The notes under the pieces are model-generated. The model ran no database searches. It saw only the letters and a list, made by a program, of their open reading frames with translations, and was not told the origin of the DNA. From Meghimatium bilineatum (taxonomy: Eukaryota > Mollusca > Gastropoda > Stylommatophora > Philomycidae), in contig CM067298.1 of assembly GCA_034231615.1 (NCBI GenBank), positions 4,221,834-4,285,833 on the forward strand: a stretch of 64,000 bases of DNA, in the 5' to 3' direction. Positions 34,520 to 45,815 of this stretch are shown here, in pieces. The translations under genes and the position numbers were made by a program. Position 1 is the stretch's first letter. Each line of letters opens with the position of its first letter.

Positions 34520-34760
34520 GGAGTAGGTATAGAACTCTTTCTAACTCTAGCACCGACCCCCTCCCTAAATGCTATACATTTGTGTATAAAAGGGAGACAA
34601 AAGCCGTAATTATGCCATATTTGCATATCGAAGAAGAATGGATAGGCCTAATCCTAAAATTCAAGATGGTGGTAGGTTTAGAGCTAACTCTAGCACCGAC
34701 CCCCTCCCTAAATGCTATACAACTGTGTCTCAAGGGAGACAGAAGCTGTGCTGCTTCCTT
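34520..34760. repeat. Direct duplication of about 75 bp
   Basis: The block tctagcaccgaccccctccc with taaatgctatac recurs at about 34545-34605 and 34690-34745, separated by about 145 bp. Confidence 0.85.
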
Positions 34761-35269
34761 ATCAGTCGAAGACATCGATACGGCAGCCATTTTGCTAATA
34801 ACAATTAATCGGCAGATTGTCGTTACAAACTACTAAAAAATTACGATCGGACACTTACAACAACAAAAAACGGTGTGCGCTGGTAGGCACTTGATCTGAG
34901 ATAGAACCACCACGTATTATGAACATATCTCATTTTGCGCACCATTTTACTAGGCGTGTTGTATTGAGCGCGTACATTTCAAACAAAAAACCTGTTCAGC
35001 ACGGTGCGGAACTACGTCATCAAGCTATTCTGCTGTCCAACATATTGACCGTGAAATTTTACATCAATGGGCGTTTTCAACATTTTACCTGCGTCTGTGA
35101 TAACAGGACTGCAGCCGACGTGATACAACTTGGACTGTCCGCTAAATAATTCATCTATTAACTATCGTATTTGGTCTCAGATACCAAATTTACAGCGTCA
35201 GTGTTATGATCTGTATGGGCGAACTTTGAGGGGAAGTTATTCCCTAAGTTGTGTTCTCCCAGTCAACGA

Positions 35270-35577
35270 ATGCGATTTATGGACACCTTTTGTTTTCCTA
35301 CCAGCAATTCGTCAACTGGACCAAACTGTTCATTTTCACAGGAAATCATTTTGAAAGATTGCGAATCAGATTTAATGGAAAACCTTGCGTTATCGTCGGT
35401 GTCTCCGTACGATTTTGTTCCTTTGGATTTCTCTGCACTAAAGCAGGGATTTTTAAATGTTTACACTTCTGTTGTTCAGTCAGCAAATGTGCGAGGCATT
35501 GGTGCCGGAATTTTAGCTGCTGCTGTCATCTGCGGAGCATGGAAGGCTGGTGTCGTATGGAATAATAATATGTATTC
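35270..35577 (+). CDS. Possible first exon of the coiled-coil gene (hydrophobic segment)
   Basis: Two in-frame ATGs (35270, 35279) open a frame reading MDTFCFPTSNSSTGPNCSFS, then LSSVSPYDFVPLDFSALKQG, and a hydrophobic stretch GIGAGILAAAVICGAW that could be a membrane segment. A phase-0 donor is needed to join 38840; TCG|gtagtt after 35577 or GTC|gtatgg a little earlier would serve. Translation past this looks like noise (Cys/Val/Leu-rich). The upstream 400 bases are richer in CpG than the surroundings, as at a promoter. No homologue recognised; the link to the downstream exons is inference. Confidence 0.4.
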
Positions 35578-35744
35578 GGTAGTTATGATTATATTACGTG
35601 CTTCTTGTGTTGTGTTCTTGTGTATAAACATGTGTTATGTGTGCTATATGCGAGTGTTTGATTTGTTCAGAAGAATGTTTTTCCATGTGCTTGATGATTT
35701 ATTGATATCACAAAATGCAACGGAATAACGCAAAATTAAAGCAC

Positions 35745-35905
35745 GTGGACTGGCCACGATAGTTCAATTGTTAGTGAACTGGCTTTCTTAGTAGGATTGT
35801 CGTAGGTTCAATTTTCAGTTCAACCGGAAATATTTTAAATCATCAAGGGTTACTATGTCGACCCAACCTAAGGAACTGGGTACCAGCGCTTCTGGGGGAG
35901 AGAAA
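35745..35905 (+). mobile_element. tRNA-derived SINE fragment
   Basis: Contains tagttcaattgttagtgaac (box A-like) and gtaggttcaattttc (box B-like), followed by a body with gaactgggtaccagcgctt. It resembles other tRNA-headed SINEs in the window. Confidence 0.5.
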
Positions 35906-36094
35906 TGAATTCTAGGATAAGAAACTGGTCACAGCAGCATAGGTAGACTTTATGACAGCTTTTGACAAGTTGTGGAAGTCAAAGCAGAATAGTTAGACTT
36001 TATGAAAAGTTCTGACAAGTTTGGAAAGAAGGGTTTCTAACGAAAGTTAGAAATTGTAGAGTGAATAGTAGGGTGGATAAAAAATATATACATA

Positions 36095-36915
36095 ACAGAA
36101 GAGCTAGATGTTTACACAAGCATAAACGTTATTCTACTTCACGTGGTACCGAAGAGAGGGTTATTGTCCCTCACAGTTTCTAGTCATCAATGATCTTGTT
36201 GCTGAGCTACCATATGGAAAGCAAATCACAGTATCTGCTGATTATGATGAGTATTTGGTGCACAGAAGAACACACGACAATGGCTACCAAACAAGTACAG
36301 AAAGCTATGGAAGCCGTAACCACATGGGCAAACAAATGGTGTGTCAACATCAAGATAGTTATGTGCAGCATTAATCTCTTTACTATTTCACCAAAACAAA
36401 AAGTTGATAACATCAAGATAAAGGGGAGAGCTTCTGAAAGAAGACAAAAAAACCCAAAAAAACACCACCATAATATCTCTTGCAAAAACATATCTCGATG
36501 TCACATTTGGCAACCAGGAAGGAACATATCAACAAGAACTAGAAGAAATTAGTCATCCTCAGAAAACTAAGTGAAACCACACGTGGAGCTAATGGGAAAT
36601 AAGAAAACTAAGTGAAACCACACGTGGAGCTAATGGGAAATACTTAGTAAAATTTACCAGTAGGGCATACGCCTACAACCACACCTGGAGTGTGTGTCAA
36701 CTGTATGTCTAGCCTCAGACACCACATTACATAAGCTAGATAAGGTGCAAATCCAGGTACTTCGGCAATACCATCAATGCCCATTGTAGATGTGAAGGAA
36801 TTGGGGAGGATATAAACACTGAGTGAACGCACAGAGACAAAGCGGTGCTAACTCAGTAGAATTAGAAAAGTTCCACTGTCTGCCAGAGTATCAAAAGAAA
36901 ATAAAAATGATTTAA
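36095..36915 (+). mobile_element. LINE reverse-transcriptase fragment, degenerate
   Basis: Frames with stops and shifts encode INDLVAELPYGKQITVSADYDEYLVHRR (given as positions 36185-36270; conserved core INDLVAELP), MEAVTTWANKWCVNI, and later ILRKLSETTRGANGK. This is the palm-to-thumb part of a LINE reverse transcriptase with the (F/Y)xDD box decayed to YDEY. A 40-bp block with aaactaagtgaaaccacacg is duplicated at 36565-36645. Confidence 0.72.
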
Positions 36916-36939
36916 AAATTGACAATGGGGTTACTGAAA

Positions 36940-37305
36940 AAAAGTGTGTGTAAACTGTCGAATACGTGTATGGGTAAACTGTCAAATACTTGTATGAGTA
37001 AACTGTAAAATACGTGTATGGGTAAACTGTAAAATACGTGTATGTGTAAACTGTCAAATACGTGTATGGGTAAACTGTCAAATACGTGTATGGGTAAACT
37101 GTCAAATACTTGTATGAGTAAACTGTAAAATACGTGTATGGGTAAACTGTAAAATACGTGTATGGGTAAACTGTCAAATACGTGTATGGGTAAACTGTCA
37201 AATACGTGTATGGGTAAACTGTAAAATACGTGTATGGGTAAACTGTAAAATACGTGTATGGGTAAACTGTCAAATACTTGTATGAGTAAACTGTCAAATA
37301 CGAAA
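36940..37305. repeat. 24-bp minisatellite, about 15 copies
   Basis: The unit is gggtaaactgtcaaatacgt plus gtat. Variants (aaaatacg, caaatact) occur in a repeating order, suggesting multi-unit duplication. Confidence 0.95.
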
Positions 37306-37344
37306 GACGCTGAGGTCCAAAATTTGGTAATCTTCATTTGTTGA

Positions 37345-37640
37345 CTAAGGAGATAGATGCAGCATTGATATTAAACTCTTGTCATGAAGGGGCCAAAGGA
37401 AACCAAATGACATGAGATAATGATAAGCTGACCAGCCTCCTCTTTTCATTAGGATCCAGCATAACTGCACAAGGGCCGTTCCCATAAATTTTCTGTTTGC
37501 CACTCCTCCAGACACATACAAGTATATTAGCTCAGTGTCCCAGTCAGTTGTTGGTTGTGTCAGACATCTAAAAGTATTTAAACTCAATGTATGCTATAAA
37601 AATAATAATAATAATAACAATAATAAATAATAATAAGACG
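37345..37640 (-). repeat. Dispersed repeat shared with 44995-45110, (ATA)n end
   Basis: Shares gcacaaggg, ttcccataaa and cccagtcagttgttggttg with 44995-45110. It ends in an ataataata tract at 37598-37636. Perhaps a LINE 3' region; no protein recognised. Confidence 0.55.
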
Positions 37641-38049
37641 CATAGACTGTCAGGGTAGTAAAAGTGCCACATTGAAAACATCAGCACAATAAAATCCTCG
37701 AACTATCTCTGTCCTCAGGAATTCGGACCAATTTAGAAAACAATCATGTCCAAACCATTCTTTAATGGTGTTAATCTAGGATTTTATCCACCACGTGTTT
37801 TTTTTCTTCCACCCTTAACTGCTCTTTACAGAATATCTTGAGTGAGTCGTGTCTCATTACATGTCTAAATTACAGATTTTTACGCCTTTTCACAACTCCG
37901 AAAAGTAAATCTTGATAGCCGTCCCGTTTTCTATATTTGCTGCCCATTTAATATATTGAATGCTGTTTTCTATATTTTCTGCCCATTGATTACATTGAAT
38001 GTTTTTTTCTATATTTGACGCAACGTGGGTTGGACTGCGATCACAGTAC

Positions 38050-38700
38050 CTTAACTCATATTCATCTTTGGCTTTGTCAATATTTCTGTATCGTTGCGAT
38101 ACCTGGGTTTCTAACTGCAGAATTAGAGAGATAATCCAGGTGTATGAAAACAAATGCTATAGACGAGTGTTATGTAACAGTTACAGAGAACATAAGACTC
38201 ATTTGTTTGTGTGTTCTAGAATTGATGTACTAGTAGCCAGCAAGAACCAGTGGCGTAGCGTGGGTCAATGGCGCCCGGGGCGGAATCATAATTTTCCTCC
38301 CTTGTGACATTAAAAAAATATGTCAGTGATTGTGAAAGACTGGACGAAAATAAATTTGCCGCCCTTCTGATGATGCCACTAGGGGCTATCCGTACCTCCG
38401 CCCCCCCCCTCCGCCCCCCTCGCTACGCCACTACCAAGAACCACTGTATACATTCATGAAGTTTCGTAAACTCCCGTGGTACGGCTACCTGATGAGACAA
38501 AGATGTTGTTAAAAGTACAGTGAAGGGTGAAAGAAGACGAGATGGCGAGAAGAAGACATAGCTGGATAATATAAAGTATGGTATGGACAGGGTATGAAGT
38601 TTCCAAACTCATCAGGATGGTAGAGGACAGAGATGCATGGAGATCTTTCTGTACCGAATGTCTGAATGTGACATATATACGACCCTGACGGGTTATGGAT
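38050..38700 (+). mobile_element. LINE 3' end, interrupted by a hAT MITE
   Basis: Frames encode YRCDTWVSNCRIREIIQVYE, NKCYRRVLCNSYREHKT, then beyond the MITE a LINE tail (RRRHSW, then DRDAWRS-like sequence with shifts) ending in MSECDIYTTLTGYGFF. The (tatg)n tail follows at 38700. Confidence 0.75.
38248..38433. mobile_element. hAT-type MITE, 186 bp
   Basis: Ends cagtggcgtagcg and cgctacgccacta form 13-bp inverted repeats with one mismatch. Flanks gcaagaac (38240-38247) and ccaagaac (38434-38441) are an 8-bp target duplication with one change. A C-rich run lies near 38400-38418. The ends are typical of a widespread invertebrate hAT MITE group. Confidence 0.88.
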
Positions 38701-38790
38701 TTTTTATTATGTATGTATGTATGTATGTATGTGTGTATGTGTGTGTGTGCATGAGTGTGTGTGTACGTACATGTGTGTGTATGTAAGTAT
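38700..38790. repeat. (TATG)n/(TG)n microsatellite
   Basis: Tatg repeats grading into tgtgtg directly after the LINE end; probably grown from the LINE tail. Confidence 0.92.
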
Positions 38791-38839
38791 ATTAAATATT
38801 GAATGAATCAATGCTTTCCTTCATGACATAACATTTCAG

Positions 38840-39066
38840 ACAACATCAGATTCGTTGACTGTGGCTGGAAGTTCTCTAGTAAGAAAAACTAAGCGACATG
38901 ATAGTGCGAGGCGTAAGGATTACGAGGATTCAGCCGCCTACAAACCACTATCAAGCTATTCCGTGGAACGATGTACGGCAGCAATGAATCAAGCAATCTC
39001 TGGACGCCCGTCTCAAGCAAGTTCTGGTGCCGAGGAGCTGGTAGCCATGTCTGAAACCTTTCAAAG
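38840..39066 (+). CDS. Coiled-coil gene: N-terminal Ser/Lys-rich exon
   Basis: Acceptor tgacataacatttcag, phase 0; exit phase 2 at TCAAAG|gtcgtg (a weak donor). It encodes 75 residues starting TTSDSLTVAGSSLVRKTKRH and including YEDSAAYKPLSSYSVERCTA, then MSETFQ. The split codon AG|A restores Arg and continues as FQ-R-QLKDAV in the next exon, good evidence that the two belong together. Polar, basic, probably disordered. No family recognised. Confidence 0.65.
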
Positions 39067-39189
39067 GTCGTGAAAGTCAATCATTAAGTACATGTATACT
39101 GCAGTCATGATTATAACATTATATGCATATTATAACATTATTACATATTATAACATTATATGCATATTGTTATGTAATATAACCTTGTC

Positions 39190-39645
39190 ATTAGAGGCGA
39201 GGAAGAGAGTTCTGCAGTATTATATAACTTTTATACTAACATATGGATGCTAGTCTTGGACAATAAACAAACTGGAAGATGGGAAATTAGAGGCAATAGA
39301 GATTTTGTTCTACAGAAGAATATTGAGAATACCACGGATTGCCAGGAAAACTACTGTGGAGGTGTTGAAAGTATCAAATGCGAAACGGAGTTTAATCAAT
39401 AATATAAGAGAAAGATAATCTTCATATTTTAGTCACTTCATGAGACAAGGAGGTCTGGAGAACATAGTCACAACATCAAAATTGAAGACAACAGAGACAG
39501 CGGGCAACAGCGTGAGAAAATATTAGACAGTTTAGCAGCCGGGCACCGCAGGGAAACACAGCGATCTTGATATATAATACTGGAGATAGAGAACTGTGGA
39601 GAGTTATGATCGCCTACGCCAGCCGGCATGGCAACTAATGATGAT
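39190..39645 (+). mobile_element. LINE 3' end, degenerate
   Basis: Shifted frames encode a LINE C-terminus ending RVMIAYASRHGN, homologous in position and wording to the end of 13511-13945. Several stops are present. It runs into the start of an oppositely oriented LINE. Confidence 0.7.
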
Positions 39646-40960
39646 GATATACACATAATAACATATTTTAAACATTACATACATATTGATGTCATGTGAC
39701 ATATTCTCTCCAGAACGTTGTCTTCCCAATGAACTCCCTGAACCCTTCTCTGTCTTGGCGATGCGGCTTACATTTTTCAAAGATGTATTCATGTTATCTT
39801 TAATGTCGTCCGTCCATCGTCTTCTTGGTCTGCTTTTCCTCCTCCCTCCCGGTGCTCTGCCCTCAATTATGTGTATTTCTAAACAGTTGTGTCTCTTTAT
39901 ATAACCAAACAGGCGAAGTTTTTTTTCGGTGCTATTGTGTTTAGTAACCAACATTCTGGAATCTTCAATGTGTTTATAATATCTGAGTTTCTCTTGTTTT
40001 CCTTCCACGATATTCTAAGTATCCTTCTGTAGCATTTCATATCAAATACGTTGACCTTCTATGCCGCTGTTTTACTTAAGGTCCATGTTTCACAGCCGTA
40101 TATTACAACTGGAAAAAACAGTTCGTAGCATTAGCACTTTCGTTTTTGTTTTTTTCAACTGTGTTATTTTACAATATACCATTGCCAATCTCTTCCTTAT
40201 TTCTGCCGTGCAGTCTCCTGCACCGTTGATGTTTGCTCCTAAGTATTCGAATTTATCCACACATTCTATCTCGGTATTGTCTATTCTGATTTTTGGTTGT
40301 TGTGTTTTTATATCTGTTGACATGATTTTTGTTTTTTTTGCACGTTTAAATATAAGTTTTGTGATTCGCTGTATTTCTTTGTTTTTATTAGTTGTTCCAA
40401 TCCCTTTATATCATTTGAAAGAAGCAGTGTCGTCTGTGTAGCGTAGTTCAGGGATTTCCAATCCACCTATGTTTAAAGCATGGTAGTCAGCGTTGTGTAT
40501 GTCTTCTCTCATATTCCTCATTATATTTTCGGCGTAGATGTTGAACAGGTATGGGCAGAGTGTACATCCCTGCCTTACTCCACTCTGTACCTGAAGCCAC
40601 TCTGAGAGATCGTCCTCTAACTTCACTGCAGCCTTTTGATCTTGGTAAAGTTCCTCTATTAGATGAATCAGATGTCTTGGGAAACCCATGCTGTTCATTA
40701 TCTCCCATAGTTGCTGGTGTTGGACGCAGTCGAACGCTTTTGAGTAATCTATGAAGTACATGTGCAGGTCAGTTGAAAATTCCCTACACTTTTCTATGAT
40801 CAATCTCATGTTAAGATAAGAATGTGATCTCTTGTTCCTCTGCCTGATCTTAAACCAGCCTGTGTTTCGTTTATCTCCATCTCTAATTTCTGTTTGATTC
40901 TTTGCATTATGATGTTTACCATTATTTTACTTGCTTGACTTATAAGGGTTATATTTATAT
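39646..40960 (-). mobile_element. LINE ORF2 fragment with reverse transcriptase
   Basis: Minus strand from 40940 down: EINETQAGLRSGRGTRDHIL (RT block 2-like), YFIDYSKAFDCVQ (block A, catalytic Asp), SGVRQGCTLCPYLFNIYAE (block B/4) and LRYTDDTASF (YxDD block, as YTDD). Then comes the thumb with DKFEYLGANINGAG, and a C-terminus with GRAPGGRRKSRPRRRWTDDI. At least three frameshifts break the frame, and the endonuclease half is missing. A 5'-truncated, dead copy in an intron of the coiled-coil gene. Confidence 0.85.
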
Positions 40961-41150
40961 ACATATTTTAACATTATATACATATAACATTATACACATA
41001 TTATAACATATTTTTAACATTATGTACATATTATAACATATTTTATAACAGTTCATCCACTTAACAATGTTTCATTGTAAGCTGTGTGATATCACTGCCA
41101 CTATAGCAACGTTTCACTGTAAGCTGTGTGATATCTATGTCCCAGTGTGA
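40960..41150. repeat. AT-rich tract and short direct duplication
   Basis: Tandem-like tataacatt/acatattt units at 40965-41050 (also 39105-39175), then gtttca(t/c)tgtaagctgtgtgatatc twice (41068, 41107). Confidence 0.75.
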
Positions 41151-41269
41151 CAAAATTTTACAAGTTTGTTAACAAATCTCACACATTTAACACCCAGTCT
41201 AGAATGCACAATCACATACATAGGCTGCAACCTGTTACCAATGACACATGACAAATGTATTCTCATCAG

Positions 41270-41447
41270 ACAGCTAAAGGACGCCGTGTCCAAACTGGAA
41301 GATGTGAAGTTCCGCCTGAAAGAGCTTGAGAGCGAAAAGGATCTACTGACTGCAGAAATGGCCGTCCGGAAGGAGATGATTCACAAATTACAGGACGAGA
41401 ACTCCAGCGAAAGAGAGAAACGACAACAAGCCGAACTCAAAATGGAG
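41270..41447 (+). CDS. Coiled-coil gene: first coiled-coil exon
   Basis: Acceptor tattctcatcag, phase 2; donor GAG|gtatgt (strong), phase 0. It encodes LKDAVSKLEDVKFRLKELES then EKDLLTAEMAVRKEM, HKLQDENSSEREKRQQAELK. Leu, Val, Met and Ala fall at a/d heptad positions with a dense E/K/R surface, a clear parallel-type coiled coil that probably mediates dimerisation. No catalytic motif. Confidence 0.8.
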
Positions 41448-41554
41448 GTATGTCGTGTTTTGTTGTGAGATACACGATATAAGAGGACTTACTTTTCGTT
41501 GTATTCATTTATAATATTTGTGTACTCCATCGAAAGTGTAGAACACTGTGACTT

Positions 41555-41830
41555 TTACAGACTCTATGTCCTCTGTTAAAGCTCTAAATCGCGTCCGTTA
41601 TAAGCATGAACTAGTTCAAATGTATGACATTGCCAAACAGCTGTTTGCATTTTATGAAGTCAATGTTGTTATGCAATGGATTTCTGGCCATTCAAACACA
41701 CCTGGAATGAAGAGGCAGGCACACTAGCAAAGAAGGGAGCAAGACAAGAACAGCCATACACACAAACCACCATACACACACTTACAAAAGATGTTGAACG
41801 AACGCAGAAGAAGATCAAATATTCAAGATA
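41555..41830 (+). pseudogene. LINE RNase H remnant
   Basis: Frames encode SSVKALNRVRYKHELVQMYD then VNVVMQWISGHSNTPG and, after a +1 shift, NEEAGTLAKKGARQEQ. This is the RNase H WIPGHS(n)xGNExAD motif followed by the usual LAKxGA, dead through a frameshift. Confidence 0.8.
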
Positions 41831-41949
41831 AGCAAGATGAAAGAATATTTCCATGATTATCCGATTGGCAGAGCAAACATAAGAACAAATAGTTTCTGTC
41901 ATGTAGTTCAAATTATGAGTTACATTTCTCTCAACCACTGACGGTAGTA

Positions 41950-42500
41950 AAGTTTGGTTATATCAGAATTATTTACCATACAGCGAACCACATTTTCATA
42001 GTCGCCGATACGCCTCATTTAAATCACATAGGCGGTGGGCCGATGTTTCGCTGTTCGTCCACATTTTATCCCAGTTTCTAGTAATAAAAATCATGTTGTT
42101 TTGCAAAGGGGGTGGGGGAAGTTTAAATCCCCCAACCTCCTTCCCCCTTATCTACGGTCTTGACAACTTACGCGGTATACTAGCCATGAAGGATGACACT
42201 CGTAAACACCTTTTCCGTGGCAACGAATTGGCTTTGACCGGACGGGTACTATTCCGGCTAATGGGTCTACTATCCAACTTTAAAAAATCAAAAATCGTCG
42301 CCGATCCGAAATTTTGTGACGTCACTAGCAGCCGTCTGAATCCTGTATACAAAATGACAAAAGTAATCGTAAATTTGTTAGAAATGTAGTTATTATGTTA
42401 CAGCCGCGAGGACAGCTGCCGGATGCAAAGATGTGTATTCGCGCGCCACCCACTGAGAGCATCAAATACACAAACCTCCTAAATTAAATATCTCGACCTG
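41950..42500. other. Intronic, unassigned
   Basis: A pyrimidine/purine-rich patch and an open stretch at 42093-42389 (DDTRKHLFRGNELAL) that I do not recognise; it may be the untranslated or ORF1 part of the LINE that follows. Low confidence. Confidence 0.35.
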
Positions 42501-42529
42501 CAGATACATGCATCCAACATAACTTCTTT

Positions 42530-43960
42530 ATAACGAACACCTTCTTTAAACATAGACAGTCACAAGTGTACACATGGTATAAATGGAACAGCTTGGAATG
42601 CAAGAGCCAGATAGACCTTATACTCACAAAAAAGAAACAATAGTCAAAAAATAACAGATGCACGAGTAATACCTAACATGTGTGCAGACAGTGACCATAA
42701 GGTAGTAATAATAACAGTCAAAACAAACAGAGCGAAAAATAACAAGCGCAAGAAAATCACAAAACACCAAGAGCAACTAGATATACAAAAATTGAAAGAA
42801 CGTAACATGTGCGAAAAATATATCAGGAAGTTAACGAAGAATTCGCAAAGCTACAAGAAAACACCCGGTAAATAAATACTTATATTTGGCTTTCGTGAAC
42901 CAAGAAACAGTTTTTGACAGAGTGTATAGAGCAAAACTATGGATAACACTACAGACATGGAGTGTCACAACATCTGATATACCTATGTCAGAGCATATAC
43001 GCCAATAGTCAATGCTCAATAAGAACGAGCACAGGTACATCAGCTAATATTTCTAAATTCACTCGGGAGTGAGACAGGGATGTGTACTATCCCCCATATT
43101 GTACATAACATACATAGACCACGTCTGCAAAGTAGCAAAGACAATGGAATAAAACAATCTGAAGGATAACTTAAATGATTTTCTATTTGCATACGATCAA
43201 GCACTAGTAACATCATCATCAGAACTACAAAGACAAATATATTATATCAAACATGCCAACACTTTAACATGAAGATAAACATAGAGAAGACCGATGCAAT
43301 GCAGATAGGAAGAACAGAAAGAAAACCCAGCATATATATATTGTAAACAACAGACTTAACCAAGTGACAGAATTCACATACCTAGGAAGTAATATAACAA
43401 CAGACGGGCAAGAACAACAAAGAAATACGCAATAGATGTAGTAAAGCATACTATGGCAAATGACACCAATCTTCAGAAACAAAAATGTAGATTTAAGCAC
43501 CAAAATAACATTATTCAAAACAATTATTATGACAACGCTGTGCTACCAAAGCCAAACATGGACAACGACAGCACAAGACAAATGTAAACTAGTGACAGCT
43601 GAAATGATATGCTTACGTAGAATCCTAGGAATATCGCTAAGAGACTGAGAAATGAGGACATTAGACAAAGTACCGGCACCACTCAATCTTGGAATATATT
43701 AAGAGGCAACAGATCAAATGGTTTGCACACATCAGCAGACTACCATAAGACAGCATACCCCAGCAAGCTATGCTACACAGATACAATGAAGGCAGACCTA
43801 GATGCCGAACACGAAAACGATACACCACTGAAATAAAAGAGGCGACAAAGTCAACAATATACTTAGCACACATGAGGGCCATCTCCAGAAAACTCTTTTA
43901 CCCCTGAGGCTGAAAGGCAACAAAAGATTTAGCGAAAAGATAGAATAGATAAATAGATAA
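42530..43960 (+). mobile_element. LINE copy with endonuclease end and reverse transcriptase, degenerate
   Basis: In order: the APE-type endonuclease end (YTWYKWNSLECKSQIDLILT), RT block A (YLYLAFVNQETVFDRVYR), block B (HSGVRQGCVLSPILYITYID), the active-site box decayed (FLFAYDQALV for FxYADD), then thumb and C-terminus (NVDLSTKITLFKTIIMTTLC, MICLRRILGISLRD). Much of the RT N-terminus is deleted and frames shift repeatedly. Confidence 0.82.
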
Positions 43961-44032
43961 ATATCGTTGTTTCTGAGATGTCGAAGACAATCTGAATTCA
44001 ATCTCATCCTTATGTGTTTCATAAACACGCAG

Positions 44033-44161
44033 ATGATGAGCTTGGAGAATATGCAGATCCGACAGTTAAGGAAGGAGGTTGCTGTAAAATCTTGTCAGTT
44101 GGAGAGACTAGAGAGGCTTATGAGAGAGAAGGATGATCTTCAGATGAAGCTGTTCTCGGAT
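44033..44161 (+). CDS. Coiled-coil gene: second coiled-coil exon
   Basis: Acceptor tttcataaacacgcag, phase 0; donor GAT|gtaagt, phase 0; exactly 43 codons. It encodes SLENMQIRQLRKEVAVKSCQ then LERLERLMREKDDLQMKLF, continuing the heptad pattern of the previous exon. As in the BLM HRDC exon, the last bases of the exon plus its donor have been amplified as a tandem array (44150-44465). A downstream donor would extend the protein by 20-bp units, shifting frame unless three units are taken. Confidence 0.8.
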
Positions 44162-44480
44162 GTAAGTGTCTGGTCTCAGATGTGTCTGGTCCCAGAGATA
44201 AGTGTCTGGTCTCAGATGTAAGTGTCTGGTCTCAGATGTAAGTGTCTGGTCTCAGATGTAAGTGTCTGGTCTCAGATGTAAGTGTCTGGTCTCAGATGAA
44301 AATGACCGAACTCAAATGTAAGTGTCTAGTCTCAAATGTAAGTGTCTGGTCTCAGATGTGTCTGGTCTCAGATGTAAGTGTCTGGTCTCAGATGAAAATG
44401 ACCGGCCTCAAATGTAAGTGTCTGGTCTCAAATGAAAATGACCGATCTCAGATGTAAGTGTCTGATCTCAGAATGTCTAT
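44150..44480 (+). repeat. 20-bp minisatellite that copies a splice donor
   Basis: The unit is tctggtctcagatgtaagtg. The first instance is the exon edge itself (gttctcggat|gtaagtg). About a dozen units; seven or more keep AGAT|GTAAGTG, others changed to atgaaaatgacc or atgtgtctgg. Confidence 0.92.
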
Positions 44481-44965
44481 TCTCAAATTTTAGCAGCTCC
44501 TATCTTCAGATGTAAGTAGCGCATAGTCGCATATATAAGTAGCGTCTATCCTCAGATATAAGTAGCATCTATCATCAGATATACGTAGCGTCTAGCTTCA
44601 GATGTAAGTAGCATCTATCTTCAGATGTAAGTAGCGTCTAGCTTCAGATGTAAGTAGCCTCTAGCTTCAGATGTAAGTAGCGTCTAGATTCAGATTTAAG
44701 TAGCGTCTAGCTTCAGGTGTAAGTAACGCATAGGTTCATATGTAAGTAGCGCCTAACTTCAGATGTAAGTAGCGCCTAGGTTCATATGTAAGTAGTGTCT
44801 AGCTTCATATGTAAGTAGCGCCTAGCTTCAGATATAAGTAGCGCCTAGCTTCAGATGTAAGTAGCGTCTAGATTCAGATTTAAGTAGCGTCTAGCTTCAG
44901 ATGTAAGTAGCGTCTAGCTTCAGATGTAAGTAGCGTCTAGATTCAGATTTAAGTAGCGTCTAGGC
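44480..44965 (+). repeat. 21-bp minisatellite, donor-like, second subfamily
   Basis: The unit is tagcttcagatgtaagtagcg plus tc/cc, about 22 copies. It shares cagatgtaagt with the preceding array, so the two look like diverged descendants of one boundary repeat. Confidence 0.9.
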
Positions 44966-44994
44966 TAAGATTCTGCATGAGTTAATTTGGAACC

Positions 44995-45455
44995 AATATC
45001 ATTGCACAAGGGGTATTCCCATAAATGCTTTTGCTTTCCATTCTCTCTCAGCCATCTATAAGTATATAAGCTTAGTAGCCCAGTCAGTTGTTAGTTGCGA
45101 GTTTGTGTGGTTCTTCCAGTGAGGCAGCACTTTCTCCCCTCTGCCCTGGTTACTCCTTTTTCTATAATTCTCTAAACATGTATATTGTCTCTTTCAGCAT
45201 CCTCTTCATCATTTTGAAGTGTTTCTATGACAACCACCTCTTCATCATTTTGTAGTGTTTCTATGACAACCACCTCTTCATCATTTTGTAATTTATCCAT
45301 GACTGTTCTAACTCAACTCTTTCCTCTCACCACTTTGCCATCCACTATTGCTTAAGCCGCCAACGTGTCAGCTCTTTCGTTACACCTGTCTCCCGCATGA
45401 CCAGGACAGTAGATCCACGTGATGCTTTGGACTTTGTTTAAAAGAGTCGCCCATT
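44995..45455 (-). mobile_element. LINE fragment with RNase H end
   Basis: Minus strand near 45450-45330 reads VQSITWIYCPGHAGDRCNER then ADTLAA, the RNase H HxxGxxGNExAD-type motif of a LINE. A 37-bp block with cctcttcatcattttg repeats three times at 45200-45300. The 44995-45110 part matches 37440-37565. Truncated and dead. Confidence 0.68.
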
Positions 45456-45579
45456 GTCTTCTTATCATGTATTATTCCTATTTTGCGCAGCATGCATTAG
45501 GAGGAAGCCTGCTCGTATCATTGTATATGTTAGTGGTTAAACAAAAGAAAAGAAAGGGAAGTTAGCATATCATTTATAA

Positions 45580-45815
45580 AAGCCGTATGGGTGTGAGATT
45601 TTAGCGATCTCACATTTCAGTTGTTATGCTATATTAGGGCGATAGCCATCTCCTTTCCCTCGCAGTCTTTCCTTCCCGTATTAATTTGGTACCCAATTAA
45701 GGCGGGGTCCACCCGGGAGCCGTTGCGATCTGAAAAACATTTCCGCTTCAACTGGGGAATGAACCCACGATCACTCATATGAGAAGTCAGTGCACTAACC
45801 TTAGACTTAAGCATA
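45580..45815 (-). mobile_element. tRNA-derived SINE (copy B)
   Basis: Reverse-strand copy of 12606-12865: shares the complements of the head (gggttcattccccagttg), ttgggtaccaaattaatac and gtgagatcgctaaaatctca. The box A region is decayed. Confidence 0.78.

Noticed and set aside
35745..35905. A functional tRNA at the tRNA-like head
   Set aside because: The loops do not pair and a SINE body follows.
39686..40441. Plus-strand open frames of 72-126 codons
   Set aside because: Shadows of a minus-strand LINE reverse transcriptase and its C-terminal region.
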